Positions 5,809 to 11,994 of a stretch of DNA of 11,994 nt are shown piece by piece. Every line of letters begins with the position of its first letter. Position 1 is the first letter of the stretch. The translations under genes were made by a program, and so were the position numbers. Under the pieces are notes generated by a model. It was not told where the DNA came from. It saw nothing but the letters and a program-made list of their open reading frames with translations, and did no database searches. The stretch lies in assembly GCF_947254915.1 (NCBI RefSeq), contig NZ_CAMYEZ010000063.1, forward strand, positions 1-11,994, written 5' to 3'. Source of the DNA: an uncultured Porphyromonas sp. Lineage in GTDB: Bacteria; Bacteroidota; Bacteroidia; Bacteroidales; Porphyromonadaceae.

Positions 5809-6486
5809 ATGAACAGACTATCTATCACAGCAGGCATCGTAGCCGTAGCTCTCTCCCTATCTAGTTGTGGAGAGCTAAATCAAACACTCCTCGGTGCTGG
5901 TGCTGGAACAGCTGTCGGTGCTGGCCTTGGTGCTGGTATCGGCAAGGTTGCAGGCAATACAGGAGCTGGAGCTGCTATCGGCGCCGTCGTAGGCGGTGCT
6001 GCTGGTGCTCTCATCGGCAACCGTATGGACAAGCAGAAGAAGGAGCTCGAGCAGCAACTACCCGAGGGTACACAGGTGGAGTCCGTCAATGACGGACAGG
6101 CTATCAAGGTGGTCTTCGACAGCGGTCTACTCTTCAACACCAGCTCGAGTACGCTAAGCTCTTCTTCACGCAATGATCTGCGTAAGTTCGCAGACAACCT
6201 AAATAAGAACCATGATACCGTCCTAGAGATCATCGGTCACACCGATAGCTCGGGCAATGATCGCATCAATGATCCGCTCTCACGTGATCGCGCTAAGAGC
6301 GTACGCGACTTCCTTGAGGGTCAGGGTGTCTCCTCTACACGTATGAAGTACGAGGGACGTGGTAGCCATGAGCCTGTCGACACGAACGCAACCGCTGAGG
6401 GTAAGCGCAAGAACCGTCGTGTAGAGGTCTTCATCCTACCTAGCCAGAAGATGATCGAAGAGGCTAAGGCAGGTACGCTGAAGTAG
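5809..6486 (+). CDS. OmpA-family peptidoglycan-binding lipoprotein with glycine zipper
   Basis: A 225-residue protein. Residues 1-20 are a lipoprotein signal with lipobox LSSC (Cys20). Residues 29-71 form a Gly/Ala-rich glycine-zipper segment that could insert in or pack on the outer membrane, and 73-82 is a short charged linker. Residues about 97-212 form an OmpA C-terminal domain with the signature HTDSSGNDRINDPLSRDRA. Asp146 and Arg161 are 15 residues apart, like the two residues that bind diaminopimelate in peptidoglycan-bound OmpA domains. It resembles the YiaD type. Its likely role is tethering the outer membrane to the cell wall. It follows the previous gene by 63 bases without a recognisable promoter and ends in a strong terminator. 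Confidence 0.93.
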   Translation: MNRLSITAGIVAVALSLSSCGELNQTLLGAGAGTAVGAGLGAGIGKVAGNTGAGAAIGAVVGGAAGALIGNRMDKQKKELEQQLPEGTQVESVNDGQAIKVVFDSGLLFNTSSSTLSSSSRNDLRKFADNLNKNHDTVLEIIGHTDSSGNDRINDPLSRDRAKSVRDFLEGQGVSSTRMKYEGRGSHEPVDTNATAEGKRKNRRVEVFILPSQKMIEEAKAGTLK

Positions 6487-6498
6487 TCTCTCCTCCCC

Positions 6499-6552
6499 AA
6501 ACGCATCACGCACTTGACCTCTTTCTCTCAGGGCGTGATGCGTTTCTTTTTT
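6499..6552 (+). terminator. Terminator after the OmpA-family gene
   Basis: A 13-bp perfect stem AAACGCATCACGC (6499-6511) / GCGTGATGCGTTT (6533-6545), with a 21-base loop, followed by CTTTTTT. It lies 13 bases after the stop codon. Confidence 0.92.
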
Positions 6553-6586
6553 ACTCCCTTACCACCCCATTCCTAGCAAGAGCTAT

Positions 6587-7585
6587 ATGCCTCACTTCCT
6601 ACAATTGGTCTCTACGACCCTATTGCTCACCTTAGCTCTCTTCTCCTGCAGTGCTACAGGCAAGCGACATGCTCAGACCCCAGTACCACTGGAGGCTTCC
6701 TTCGAAGTCGTGGACACGACGCACACCCGCACCGTGACAGCGCAGCCCTATCCGATGGTAGAGATCCCCGAGAATGTGCTGGAGCCACTACAGAGGGCGC
6801 AGTATGCCCTGACGCACTTCTTCGACCGCTGGCCAGAGGCTGCTATGGAGCAGGTCGTTGACTCCGCAGCTATGGAGCAGGGACTTGTAGACTACCTATA
6901 TGTATATAGCAATATGCCCGCAGGAAGTGTCACCCAGGAGGACCTACTCCGTCCGCTGAAGCTGATGCGTGGCAAAGCACTGAGCGAGGCGCTAAGGCTC
7001 TACACCAAGTACCTTTATGAGAGCGGATCACCTCTGAAGAATCACAACCTCTATATCCAAGCCCTGCAGTGGGCCACCACGGCACCACAGGTAGAGTATG
7101 TGGATCAAGTGGTCTACAAGGATATGCTCTCGGTCGTGTCGCAAAACCGAGTCGGCACGCCCGCCTCGGACTTTGCCATCACCCTGGCACAGCCAGCTGC
7201 TGAGGGGTACACCTTTGCCGATACAACGCTCTACGCACTACGTAGCAAGCCCAAGGTGGTCATCTTCTACACCCCAGGCTGTGACCGCTGTACGCATCTA
7301 CTAGAGGAGGTGGCTCACGACCAGATGTTACAGCGTGCTTATCAAGCTGGCAAGGTAGATATACTCTACGTCTCGCTCGTCTACGAGCGTAGCGAGTGGG
7401 AGCAAGGGCTCTCAGCGCTACCACCCTTTGGTACGCCCGCCTTCAATGCTGATCTGCGTCTTCTCGAGGAGTCGCTCTATGACCTAGCTGTCACGCCAGT
7501 CATATATGTCATCTCGTCAGATGGGGTCGTACTACAGCGGGAGGCTTCGCTTGCTGAGGTCAGGCACTACGTTTCTACACTTTAA
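6587..7585 (+). CDS. DUF5106/thioredoxin-like lipoprotein
   Basis: A 332-residue protein. The signal sequence ends in lipobox ALFSC (Cys21), so it is a lipoprotein. Residues about 60-170 match the helical DUF5106 region found in Bacteroidales (ALTHFFDRWPEA, GLVDYLYVYS). Residues about 185-332 form a TlpA/ResA-like thioredoxin fold: VGTPASDFAI, then FYTPGCDRCTHL with the redox pair Cys232-Cys235, and the cis-Pro loop VTPVIYV. It probably handles disulfide exchange in the periplasm; the partner is unknown. Close spacing (11 bases) to rfbA suggests one transcript, though the two functions have no evident link. No consensus promoter is visible between the terminator and the start. Confidence 0.85.
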   Translation: MPHFLQLVSTTLLLTLALFSCSATGKRHAQTPVPLEASFEVVDTTHTRTVTAQPYPMVEIPENVLEPLQRAQYALTHFFDRWPEAAMEQVVDSAAMEQGLVDYLYVYSNMPAGSVTQEDLLRPLKLMRGKALSEALRLYTKYLYESGSPLKNHNLYIQALQWATTAPQVEYVDQVVYKDMLSVVSQNRVGTPASDFAITLAQPAAEGYTFADTTLYALRSKPKVVIFYTPGCDRCTHLLEEVAHDQMLQRAYQAGKVDILYVSLVYERSEWEQGLSALPPFGTPAFNADLRLLEESLYDLAVTPVIYVISSDGVVLQREASLAEVRHYVSTL

Positions 7586-7596
7586 TCTATGACTCT

Positions 7597-8469
7597 ATGA
7601 AGGGTATCATACTAGCAGGCGGTACGGGTAGCAGACTCTACCCACTGACTAAGTCTGTCAGCAAGCAGCTACTCCCTGTCTACGACAAGCCGATGATCTA
7701 CTATCCGCTCTCTACGCTCATGCTAGCGGGCATTCGTGAGATACTGATCATCAGCACGCCACAAGACCTGTCGAGCTTCGAGCGCCTCCTAGGCGATGGC
7801 TCCGCTTACGGTATCGAGCTAACGTATGCCGAGCAGCCTCGTCCCGAGGGCTTGGCGCAAGCCTTCATCATAGGACGAGAGTTCATCGGCTCAGACGACG
7901 TCTGTATGGTACTCGGAGACAACCTCTTTCACGGAGCTAGCTTTGCAGCACAACTAGCTGCAGCTCGTGACAACGTCACCCAGCATCGCCTCGCCACCAT
8001 CTTCGGCTATCCCGTCTCTGATCCGACGCGCTATGGGGTCGTTTGCCTAGATGATACTGGCAAGCCTACAGACATAGAGGAGAAGCCTCAGCACCCCAAG
8101 AGCAATCTAGCCGTCGTGGGGCTCTACTTCTATCCTAATGATGTGGTCCAAGTGGCGCAAAGCATCACTCCCTCGGAGCGTGGGGAGCTAGAGATTACAG
8201 CGGTCAATGACTACTACCTGCAGCAACAGCAACTCTCCGTCATATCCCTCGGACGTGGCTTCGCATGGCTTGATACGGGTACTCATGAGGCGCTCATGGA
8301 GGCGACCAACTATGTCAGTGTCATACAGAAGCGTCAGGGACTGGTGATAGCCTGTCTAGAGGAGATCGCCTTTCATCAGGGTTGGATCACGCTCGCACAG
8401 CTACAAGTCGCTGCCGATCAACAACGAGGTAGCACCTACGGCCAGTATCTCGCCAGCATTAAGGCGTAG
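7597..8469 (+). CDS. rfbA: Glucose-1-phosphate thymidylyltransferase
   Basis: A 290-residue protein, the usual RmlA length. It joins dTTP and glucose-1-phosphate to give dTDP-glucose and pyrophosphate, the first step to dTDP-L-rhamnose. The nucleotide-binding loop is LAGGTGSRLYPLT (6-18), followed by SKQLLPVYDKPMIYYPLS, the EQPRPEGLAQA block (79-89), LGDN with the metal-binding Asp108, EEKP (161-164) and AWLDTGTHEAL with Asp226. The rest of the set (rfbB, C, D) is not in the window, so it appears separated from them. A hairpin terminator follows. Confidence 0.97.
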   Translation: MKGIILAGGTGSRLYPLTKSVSKQLLPVYDKPMIYYPLSTLMLAGIREILIISTPQDLSSFERLLGDGSAYGIELTYAEQPRPEGLAQAFIIGREFIGSDDVCMVLGDNLFHGASFAAQLAAARDNVTQHRLATIFGYPVSDPTRYGVVCLDDTGKPTDIEEKPQHPKSNLAVVGLYFYPNDVVQVAQSITPSERGELEITAVNDYYLQQQQLSVISLGRGFAWLDTGTHEALMEATNYVSVIQKRQGLVIACLEEIAFHQGWITLAQLQVAADQQRGSTYGQYLASIKA

Positions 8470-8499
8470 CCGAATAGACTGTCATAAGAATGCAAACTG

Positions 8500-8534
8500 T
8501 CAGCACGCACGAATTCGTAGCGTGCTGATTTTTT
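8500..8534 (+). terminator. Terminator after rfbA
   Basis: Stem TCAGCACGC (8500-8508) / GCGTGCTGA (8520-8528). The loop itself contains the palindrome ACGAATTCGT. The stem is followed by TTTTTT. It lies 30 bases past the rfbA stop. Confidence 0.9.
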
Positions 8535-8617
8535 ATATATAGGAGTTTCAAAAGAGTTCCACGGCGGGAACGATATGGATCCTGTGCTCTAAACTGTTGA
8601 AAATTCGCGAAGATTTG

Positions 8618-8803
8618 GATTTCTTCCGAGGAAATCGGAATCCGCCACGGAGCAAACAAAAATTCTCCACGGAGGGTCGAAATAAAACTTCGGAAGAACG
8701 AAATGAAAGTTCGGAAGAATGAAATGAAACTTCCGAAGAGTTTTTCATTTCCTCGCTGGAGAAACAAAAAAAAACTCCGAAGAAATTTTTGATTTCCTCG
8801 GAG
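8618..8803. repeat. Repeat- and palindrome-rich non-coding patch with three 21-bp tandem repeats
   Basis: Three exact-length 21-base units start at 8678, 8699 and 8720 (type CGAAATGAAAGTTCGGAAGA). Two related blocks, ATTTCCTCG at 8747 and 8792, lie 45 bases apart. Small hairpins include GATTTCT...GGAAATC at 8618-8636 and a 12-bp stem with one mismatch at 8775-8786 / 8792-8803. An 11-base motif CCGAGGAAATC (8626-8636) recurs inverted at 8791-8801. The minus strand has two overlapping open frames here, both low-complexity (heptads such as SSEVSFH/SSELSFR in one); neither looks like a real protein. Bases 8535-8617 show nothing recognisable. Confidence 0.75.
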
Positions 8804-8813
8804 GGGGAAGATT

Positions 8814-8928
8814 AGAGGTTAGAGATTAGAGGGAGAAGAGATCGGAGCCATCGGAGCCATCAGAGCCATCAGAGTGATCGGAGCTATCGGAGTCCCCTCT
8901 AATCTCTAACCTCTAGCGTCTAACCTCT
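8814..8928. repeat. Long stem-loop: 20-bp inverted repeat enclosing six 9-bp tandem repeats
   Basis: Bases 8814-8833 are the perfect inverted repeat of 8895-8914. The interior holds six consecutive 9-base units from 8841 to 8894 (ATCGGAGCC, with G/A and last-two-base variants). A second copy of TCTAACCTCT at 8919-8928 can pair with 8814-8823 instead of its first copy at 8905-8914, giving an alternative stem directly followed by a T run (8928-8933). It may be a back-up terminator for rfbA, a regulatory structure ahead of sdaA, or a dispersed repeat element. Confidence 0.8.
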
Positions 8929-8934
8929 TTTTTG

Positions 8935-8942
8935 TACCTTTG
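8935..8942 (+). promoter_or_regulatory. Probable -7 box of the sdaA promoter
   Basis: TACCTTTG matches the Bacteroidetes -7 consensus exactly, 30 bases before the sdaA ATG. No TTG is found 19-21 bases upstream; that position falls in the right arm of the long inverted repeat. The promoter may therefore be weak or helped by a regulator. Confidence 0.6.
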
Positions 8943-8972
8943 ACCGCTAAATAGACTACACACCTGACAACT

Positions 8973-10211
8973 ATGATGGACTCTATCAAGCAAATATATA
9001 AGATCGGTCACGGACCGAGCAGTAGCCATACGATAGCTCCTATGAGAGCCTCGAAGATGTTTCTGACGCAGATTAAGGAGTTGCCCGTGGATCGTATTGA
9101 GGTGACCCTCTATGGGAGTCTTGCTGCTACGGGCAAGGGGCATATGACCGACCAAGCGATACTCTCTGTGCTCAACCCTGTTCACCCGACGACAATACTC
9201 TGGGAGCCTCGTGTGGAGCTCACCTTTCACCCCAATGGGATGAGGTTTGTCGCTTTTGACAAGGAGGGCAAGGAGCTTAAGGAATTTAAGGTTTACAGCA
9301 TCGGTGGCGGTACGCTCGCCAATGAGAGCTTCAACGAGCAGGTCACCACGCCTGTCTACGAACTCTCCACGATGGCTGATATTATAGAGTACCTGGATCA
9401 GCGGGGGCTCTCGTATTGGGAGTACGTAGAGCGCTGCGAGGGCCCCGACATATGGGACTACCTCGCTGAGGTCTGGGAGGTGATGAAGCTGAGTGTCCAT
9501 GAGGGCTTGGCTGCTGAGGGTGTCCTGCCAGGTGGTCTGCGCTTGCGCCGTAAAGCGGCCGACACGTTGGTCAAGTCTCTGAGTTACAAGGATAGTGTCA
9601 AGACGCGTGGTATGGTCTACTCCTACGCCTTGGCAGTGAGTGAGCAAAATGCTGCCGGCGGACGTGTCGTCACGGCACCTACTTGTGGTTCGTGTGGTGT
9701 GATGCCAGCAGTACTCCTTTACCTACAGGAGACGCGCAGCTTTCGTGATGAACGTATCCTGCGTGCCTTGGCGACAGCTGGACTTTTTGCCAATGTGGTG
9801 CGTACCAATGCCTCAATCAGTGGTGCGGAGGTAGGCTGTCAGGGCGAGGTGGGTGTTGCCTGCGCTATGGCTGCTGCGGCGGCTAGTCAGCTCTTCGGCG
9901 GGACGCTCCATCAGATCGAGTATGCGGCCGAGATGGGCTTGGAGCATCACCTGGGACTGACTTGTGATCCAGTCTGCGGACTGGTGCAGATCCCCTGTAT
10001 CGAGCGCAATGCCTTTGCGGCTAGTCGTGCGCTGGATGCGAATACTTATGCTAACTTTACCGATGGTCGTCACCGTGTGAGCTTTGATCAGGTGGTCGCA
10101 GCGATGCACCAGACGGGCAAGGACCTGCCGAGCCTCTACAAGGAGACGGCTGAAGGTGGACTTGCGCTCCTCCACGAGAAGTACGGTGGTAAGATCCTCA
10201 TCGAGGACTAA
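8973..10211 (+). CDS. sdaA: L-serine ammonia-lyase (iron-sulfur L-serine dehydratase), single chain
   Basis: A 412-residue cytoplasmic enzyme converting L-serine to pyruvate and ammonia with an oxygen-sensitive [4Fe-4S] cluster. The N-terminal beta domain carries IGHGPSSSHTIAPMRA and YGSLAATGKGHMTD. The C-terminal alpha domain carries TAPTCGSCGVMPAV, SGAEVGCQGEVGVACAMAAAA and LTCDPVCGLVQIPCIERNA. Predicted cluster ligands are Cys289, Cys331 and Cys342; their spacing of 42 and 11 is, from memory, that of the structurally known Legionella enzyme. The two domains are fused in one chain, as in Bacteroides and E. coli SdaA. The C terminus (KILIED) lacks the terminal Cys seen in some members. Met2 is an alternative start. 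It is followed after 13 bases by the CDF transporter gene. Confidence 0.96.
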   Translation: MMDSIKQIYKIGHGPSSSHTIAPMRASKMFLTQIKELPVDRIEVTLYGSLAATGKGHMTDQAILSVLNPVHPTTILWEPRVELTFHPNGMRFVAFDKEGKELKEFKVYSIGGGTLANESFNEQVTTPVYELSTMADIIEYLDQRGLSYWEYVERCEGPDIWDYLAEVWEVMKLSVHEGLAAEGVLPGGLRLRRKAADTLVKSLSYKDSVKTRGMVYSYALAVSEQNAAGGRVVTAPTCGSCGVMPAVLLYLQETRSFRDERILRALATAGLFANVVRTNASISGAEVGCQGEVGVACAMAAAAASQLFGGTLHQIEYAAEMGLEHHLGLTCDPVCGLVQIPCIERNAFAASRALDANTYANFTDGRHRVSFDQVVAAMHQTGKDLPSLYKETAEGGLALLHEKYGGKILIED

Positions 10212-10224
10212 GCCAGATCTCTTG

Positions 10225-11154
10225 ATGAATCAACAGCAACATACGAACCAGCGCACCCGTATCATCTATCGGGTCACACTGGTGGGTGCTTTGGTCAACG
10301 TAGCACTCACGCTCCTCAAGCTCATAGTGGGCTTCGTCGGGCATAGTGTTGCCTTGATTGCAGATGCTGTACACTCGCTCTCGGACTTCTGTACCGACAT
10401 CGTTGTGACGCTCTTTGTGGGCATCGCAGGCAAGCCGAGAGATACTAAGTATCGCTACGGATATGGCAAGTATGAGTCGATAGCTACGCTCATCATAGCG
10501 ACCGTGCTGATGGGAATCGGCATCTCCATGTTGCTCAAGAGTGGAGAGGCGATCTATCTCTTCTTTGCCTCTGGGGTGATTCCTAAGAAACCCTCGCTCT
10601 GGGCCGCTATCATAGCTTTTATCTCTGTTCTGTCGAAGGAGTGGCTCTTTCGCTACACCAAGAGTGTCGCAGAGCGGGTGCATAGTAATACTGTACTGGC
10701 CAATGCGTGGCACCATCGCACGGACGCTTACTCCTCCATCGCTGTCCTCGTGGGTGTCTTGGGGGCAGCCTTGCTGGGCAATAAGTGGGCTATCCTCGAC
10801 CAAGTGGCTTGTGCGGGTGTCAGTCTCTTCATTGTCTGGGCGGGGGCACAGCTCATCTCTACTCCTTGGCGGGAGCTCACCGAGCATAGTCTCTCCGAGG
10901 AGGAGCAGCAGACGATCTTGGATATCATCGAGACCGAGTACCCAGGGCACCATCCGCACAATCTCAATACCCGTAGCTTAGGCTCTTCCATCGCTATTGA
11001 GGTAGATATTTACCTGCCTGACGAGACGCCGGTCATCCTCGCTCACGAGCGGGCGACCCGCATTGAGGACAAACTCAAGAAGCATTACGGTGAGCGCACT
11101 CATGTGATTGTCCACGTAGAGCCGATGGCTGTTATGAATACAGGACACGAATAG
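10225..11154 (+). CDS. Cation diffusion facilitator (CDF) family divalent metal transporter
   Basis: The frame is open further upstream inside sdaA, but the ATG at 10225, 13 bases after the sdaA stop, gives a normal 310-residue CDF protein. The earlier part is only sdaA read in another frame. There are six predicted membrane spans. Transport-site motifs are ADAVHSLSD in TM2 (Asp47, His50, Asp54) and NAWHHRTDAYSS in TM5 (His163, Asp167), giving the HxxxD...HxxxD set usual for zinc exporters; FieF/YiiP has Asp in place of the first His. The C-terminal cytoplasmic domain (about 210-300) includes a His-rich turn, YPGHHPHNL, and VHVEP. It likely exports Zn2+ or similar ions by proton antiport; the metal is not certain. 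Confidence 0.93.
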   Translation: MNQQQHTNQRTRIIYRVTLVGALVNVALTLLKLIVGFVGHSVALIADAVHSLSDFCTDIVVTLFVGIAGKPRDTKYRYGYGKYESIATLIIATVLMGIGISMLLKSGEAIYLFFASGVIPKKPSLWAAIIAFISVLSKEWLFRYTKSVAERVHSNTVLANAWHHRTDAYSSIAVLVGVLGAALLGNKWAILDQVACAGVSLFIVWAGAQLISTPWRELTEHSLSEEEQQTILDIIETEYPGHHPHNLNTRSLGSSIAIEVDIYLPDETPVILAHERATRIEDKLKKHYGERTHVIVHVEPMAVMNTGHE

Positions 11155-11179
11155 CAAAAGCCTAGAATTAACTCAAACT

Positions 11180-11554
11180 ATGAAAGCAACCATCCGGATA
11201 GTCAATGCACACTTCTACTCCTATATAGGAGCACTCCCCGAGGAGCAGGTGCTGGGCAATAGATATATTGTCAATCTCACGGCTACTTACGATGCGACCA
11301 AGGCGGTCCAAAGCGATGATGTGACCGATGCCGTGAGCTACGCGGACCTCTACGATGTGATAGCGGACAAGATAGGCCACTCGAGAGACAACCTCCTTGA
11401 GTATGTCGCTGGGCAGATACTTACAGAGATCCTAGCCAACTACAAGTTGGTCGACAGTTGCGAGATAACCATCCAGAAAGCGATCCCACCCATCGCTGGC
11501 ATCATCGAAGCTGCCAGCGTCACGCTCGCAGCTAGCCGTGAGGACAATAAATAG
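11180..11554 (+). CDS. folB: Dihydroneopterin aldolase
   Basis: A 124-residue protein, normal FolB length. It splits 7,8-dihydroneopterin into 6-hydroxymethyl-7,8-dihydropterin and glycolaldehyde in folate synthesis. Conserved residues fall at the same numbers as I recall for the S. aureus enzyme: Glu22 in ALPEEQ, Tyr54 in VSYADLY, Glu74 in NLLEYVA and Lys100 in IQKAIPPIAG. It starts 25 bases after the CDF gene with no promoter between, so it is probably the third gene of the sdaA transcript. No clear terminator follows; a weak 5-bp hairpin sits at 11684-11698. Confidence 0.94.
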   Translation: MKATIRIVNAHFYSYIGALPEEQVLGNRYIVNLTATYDATKAVQSDDVTDAVSYADLYDVIADKIGHSRDNLLEYVAGQILTEILANYKLVDSCEITIQKAIPPIAGIIEAASVTLAASREDNK

Positions 11555-11726
11555 TCTGTAGCAGGGACGCATACTCGGGGCCTCTCTATCCTCGCTAAAA
11601 GACTCTATAATGCGCCCCAATTTGACACAAATCATGCTCTCTCAATAGGCACTCCCAGGCAGTTCTACAGCGGATTATTCGTCTCAAGGGGTACTTGATT
11701 TATGAAGTCTAGGGTTCGCCTCCCTC
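11555..11726. other. Intergenic stretch without a recognised gene
   Basis: No credible ORF on either strand; the minus-strand frame that covers the start of it is a shadow of folB. It holds some short complementary segments (GGGGC/GCCCC and CGCAT/ATGCG near 11568-11616) and the weak 11684-11698 hairpin, but no strong terminator with a T run. Confidence 0.5.
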
Positions 11727-11757
11727 TTGCATAGAAAATATTTTTACTGTACCTTTG
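11727..11757 (+). promoter_or_regulatory. Strong Bacteroidetes-type promoter near the right edge
   Basis: TTG at 11727-11729, a 20-base AT-rich spacer (TAGAAAATATTTTTACTG within it), then TACCTTTG at 11750-11757. This is the best complete plus-strand promoter in the window. Predicted start near 11764. No ORF follows within the remaining 230 bases. Confidence 0.85.
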
Positions 11758-11763
11758 CGCTGA

Positions 11764-11994
11764 AAGGAACAACCATCCTCACCTCTTTAAGTCGGGTTAC
11801 TCTCGACTAGATGTGAGGATTAGAACTTTGATACTGAATAGAATATAATGGACTAACGCCCACTTCTCCACTTTCAGTTCGAAAGGCTGGTTACGTATGA
11901 AATAGCTTGGCAAATCCCTCTCCTAAGCTGGAACTATCGTACGTGTATGACAGAACTGTAAGTTTGGTGGTCTCAAATATTTTTCGTATATGAG
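11764..11994 (+). other. Structured untranslated leader, possibly of an rRNA operon starting beyond the window
   Basis: Plus-strand ATGs here meet stops within a few codons, so it is non-coding. It contains a compound hairpin: outer stem ATCCTCAC (11775-11782) / GTGAGGAT (11813-11820) and inner stem AGTCGGG (11790-11796) / CTCGACT (11802-11808). Then comes AGAACTTTGATAC (11822-11834), which resembles the boxA antitermination motif. Further small stems follow: CTTTC/GAAAG near 11871-11885, AGCTTGG/CCTAAGCT near 11906-11931, and one in the last 25 bases. Strong promoter, boxB-like hairpin, boxA-like motif and no ORF together suggest an rRNA leader. The closing ATGAG could run into the usual 16S start AGTTTGATCCTGG, but no 16S is visible. 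A leader of another RNA or mRNA remains possible. Confidence 0.45.

Noticed and set aside
8548..8748. Second minus-strand frame (66 codons) with SSEVSFH-type heptads
   Set aside because: Open only because the repeat period is a multiple of three; a different open frame overlaps it and composition is not protein-like.
8459..8767. Minus-strand frame of 102 codons overlapping the rfbA terminator and repeat patch
   Set aside because: Low-complexity sequence produced by the 21-base repeats, crosses a strong terminator hairpin, overlaps rfbA, and has no promoter or recognisable domain.
8841..8894. Possible CRISPR-like array from the 9-bp repeats
   Set aside because: Units are contiguous with no spacers and are too short for CRISPR repeats; no cas genes nearby.
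8814..8914. Inverted repeats as ends of an insertion sequence
   Set aside because: Only about 60 bases lie between the arms, there is no transposase and no target-site duplication was seen.
8913..9647. 244-codon minus-strand frame antisense to sdaA
   Set aside because: Shadow of the well-supported sdaA gene; no family resemblance.
10084..10224. Upstream extension of the CDF transporter frame into sdaA
   Set aside because: The translated segment is Arg/Ser-rich and is only sdaA read in another frame; the ATG at 10225 gives the normal family length.
10198..10959. 253-codon minus-strand frame antisense to the CDF transporter gene
   Set aside because: Shadow of a clear membrane transporter gene; the translation is charged and featureless.
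11764..11994. Leader region as RNase P RNA, tmRNA or SRP RNA
   Set aside because: None of their conserved core motifs could be found.

Overview
The window looks like chromosomal DNA from a Bacteroidales bacterium, most likely a Porphyromonas of the asaccharolytica/uenonis type. Three things point there. Promoters have the Bacteroidetes form TTG/TTTG-N19-20-TAnnTTTG rather than -35/-10 boxes. Shine-Dalgarno sequences are essentially absent. The protein families are typical Bacteroidales ones: a DUF5106 thioredoxin lipoprotein, a dihydroorotate dehydrogenase-like protein, a one-chain Fe-S serine dehydratase and a small ECF sigma cassette. The genus is inferred from gene style and a GC content that appears slightly above 50% by eye; no search was run.

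Layout. 1-798 is the 3' part of a flippase-like membrane protein gene (LPG synthase/UPF0104 family), open at the window edge. 878-1375 encodes a small secreted protein made almost entirely of six 22-residue repeats, closed by strong hairpins that also serve the convergent tRNA-Pro gene (1459-1533, minus). From 4360 down to 1666 on the minus strand runs a probable four-gene operon: a secreted endonuclease/exonuclease/phosphatase-fold protein, an ECF sigma factor, a one-membrane-span anti-sigma-like protein, and a small secreted Spy/CpxP-like 'sensor' protein. A good promoter lies upstream at 4395-4425. tRNA-Phe (4576-4648, minus) follows, with a promoter back to back with that of the plus-strand gene at 4762.

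On the plus strand, 4762-5745 is a dihydroorotate dehydrogenase-like flavoprotein and 5809-6486 an OmpA-family lipoprotein ending in a strong terminator. 6587-7585 is a DUF5106/thioredoxin-like lipoprotein, followed 11 bases later by rfbA (7597-8469). A 500-base non-coding stretch (8470-8972) holds a terminator, a patch of 21-base tandem repeats and small palindromes, and a 20-bp inverted repeat enclosing six 9-base tandem repeats. Then comes a tightly packed, probably co-transcribed trio: sdaA (L-serine dehydratase), a CDF metal transporter and folB (dihydroneopterin aldolase).

The last 440 bases carry no ORF. They hold a near-perfect promoter (11727-11757) followed by a structured leader with a hairpin and a boxA-like motif. 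I infer this is the leader of an rRNA operon whose 16S gene would start just past the window, but no 16S sequence is visible.

Most genes are ordinary housekeeping or envelope functions. The items deserving attention are the repeat protein, the repeat-rich intergenic region upstream of sdaA, the sigma cassette and the unexplained 3' leader. I do not see a convincing new defence, mobile or biosynthetic system.
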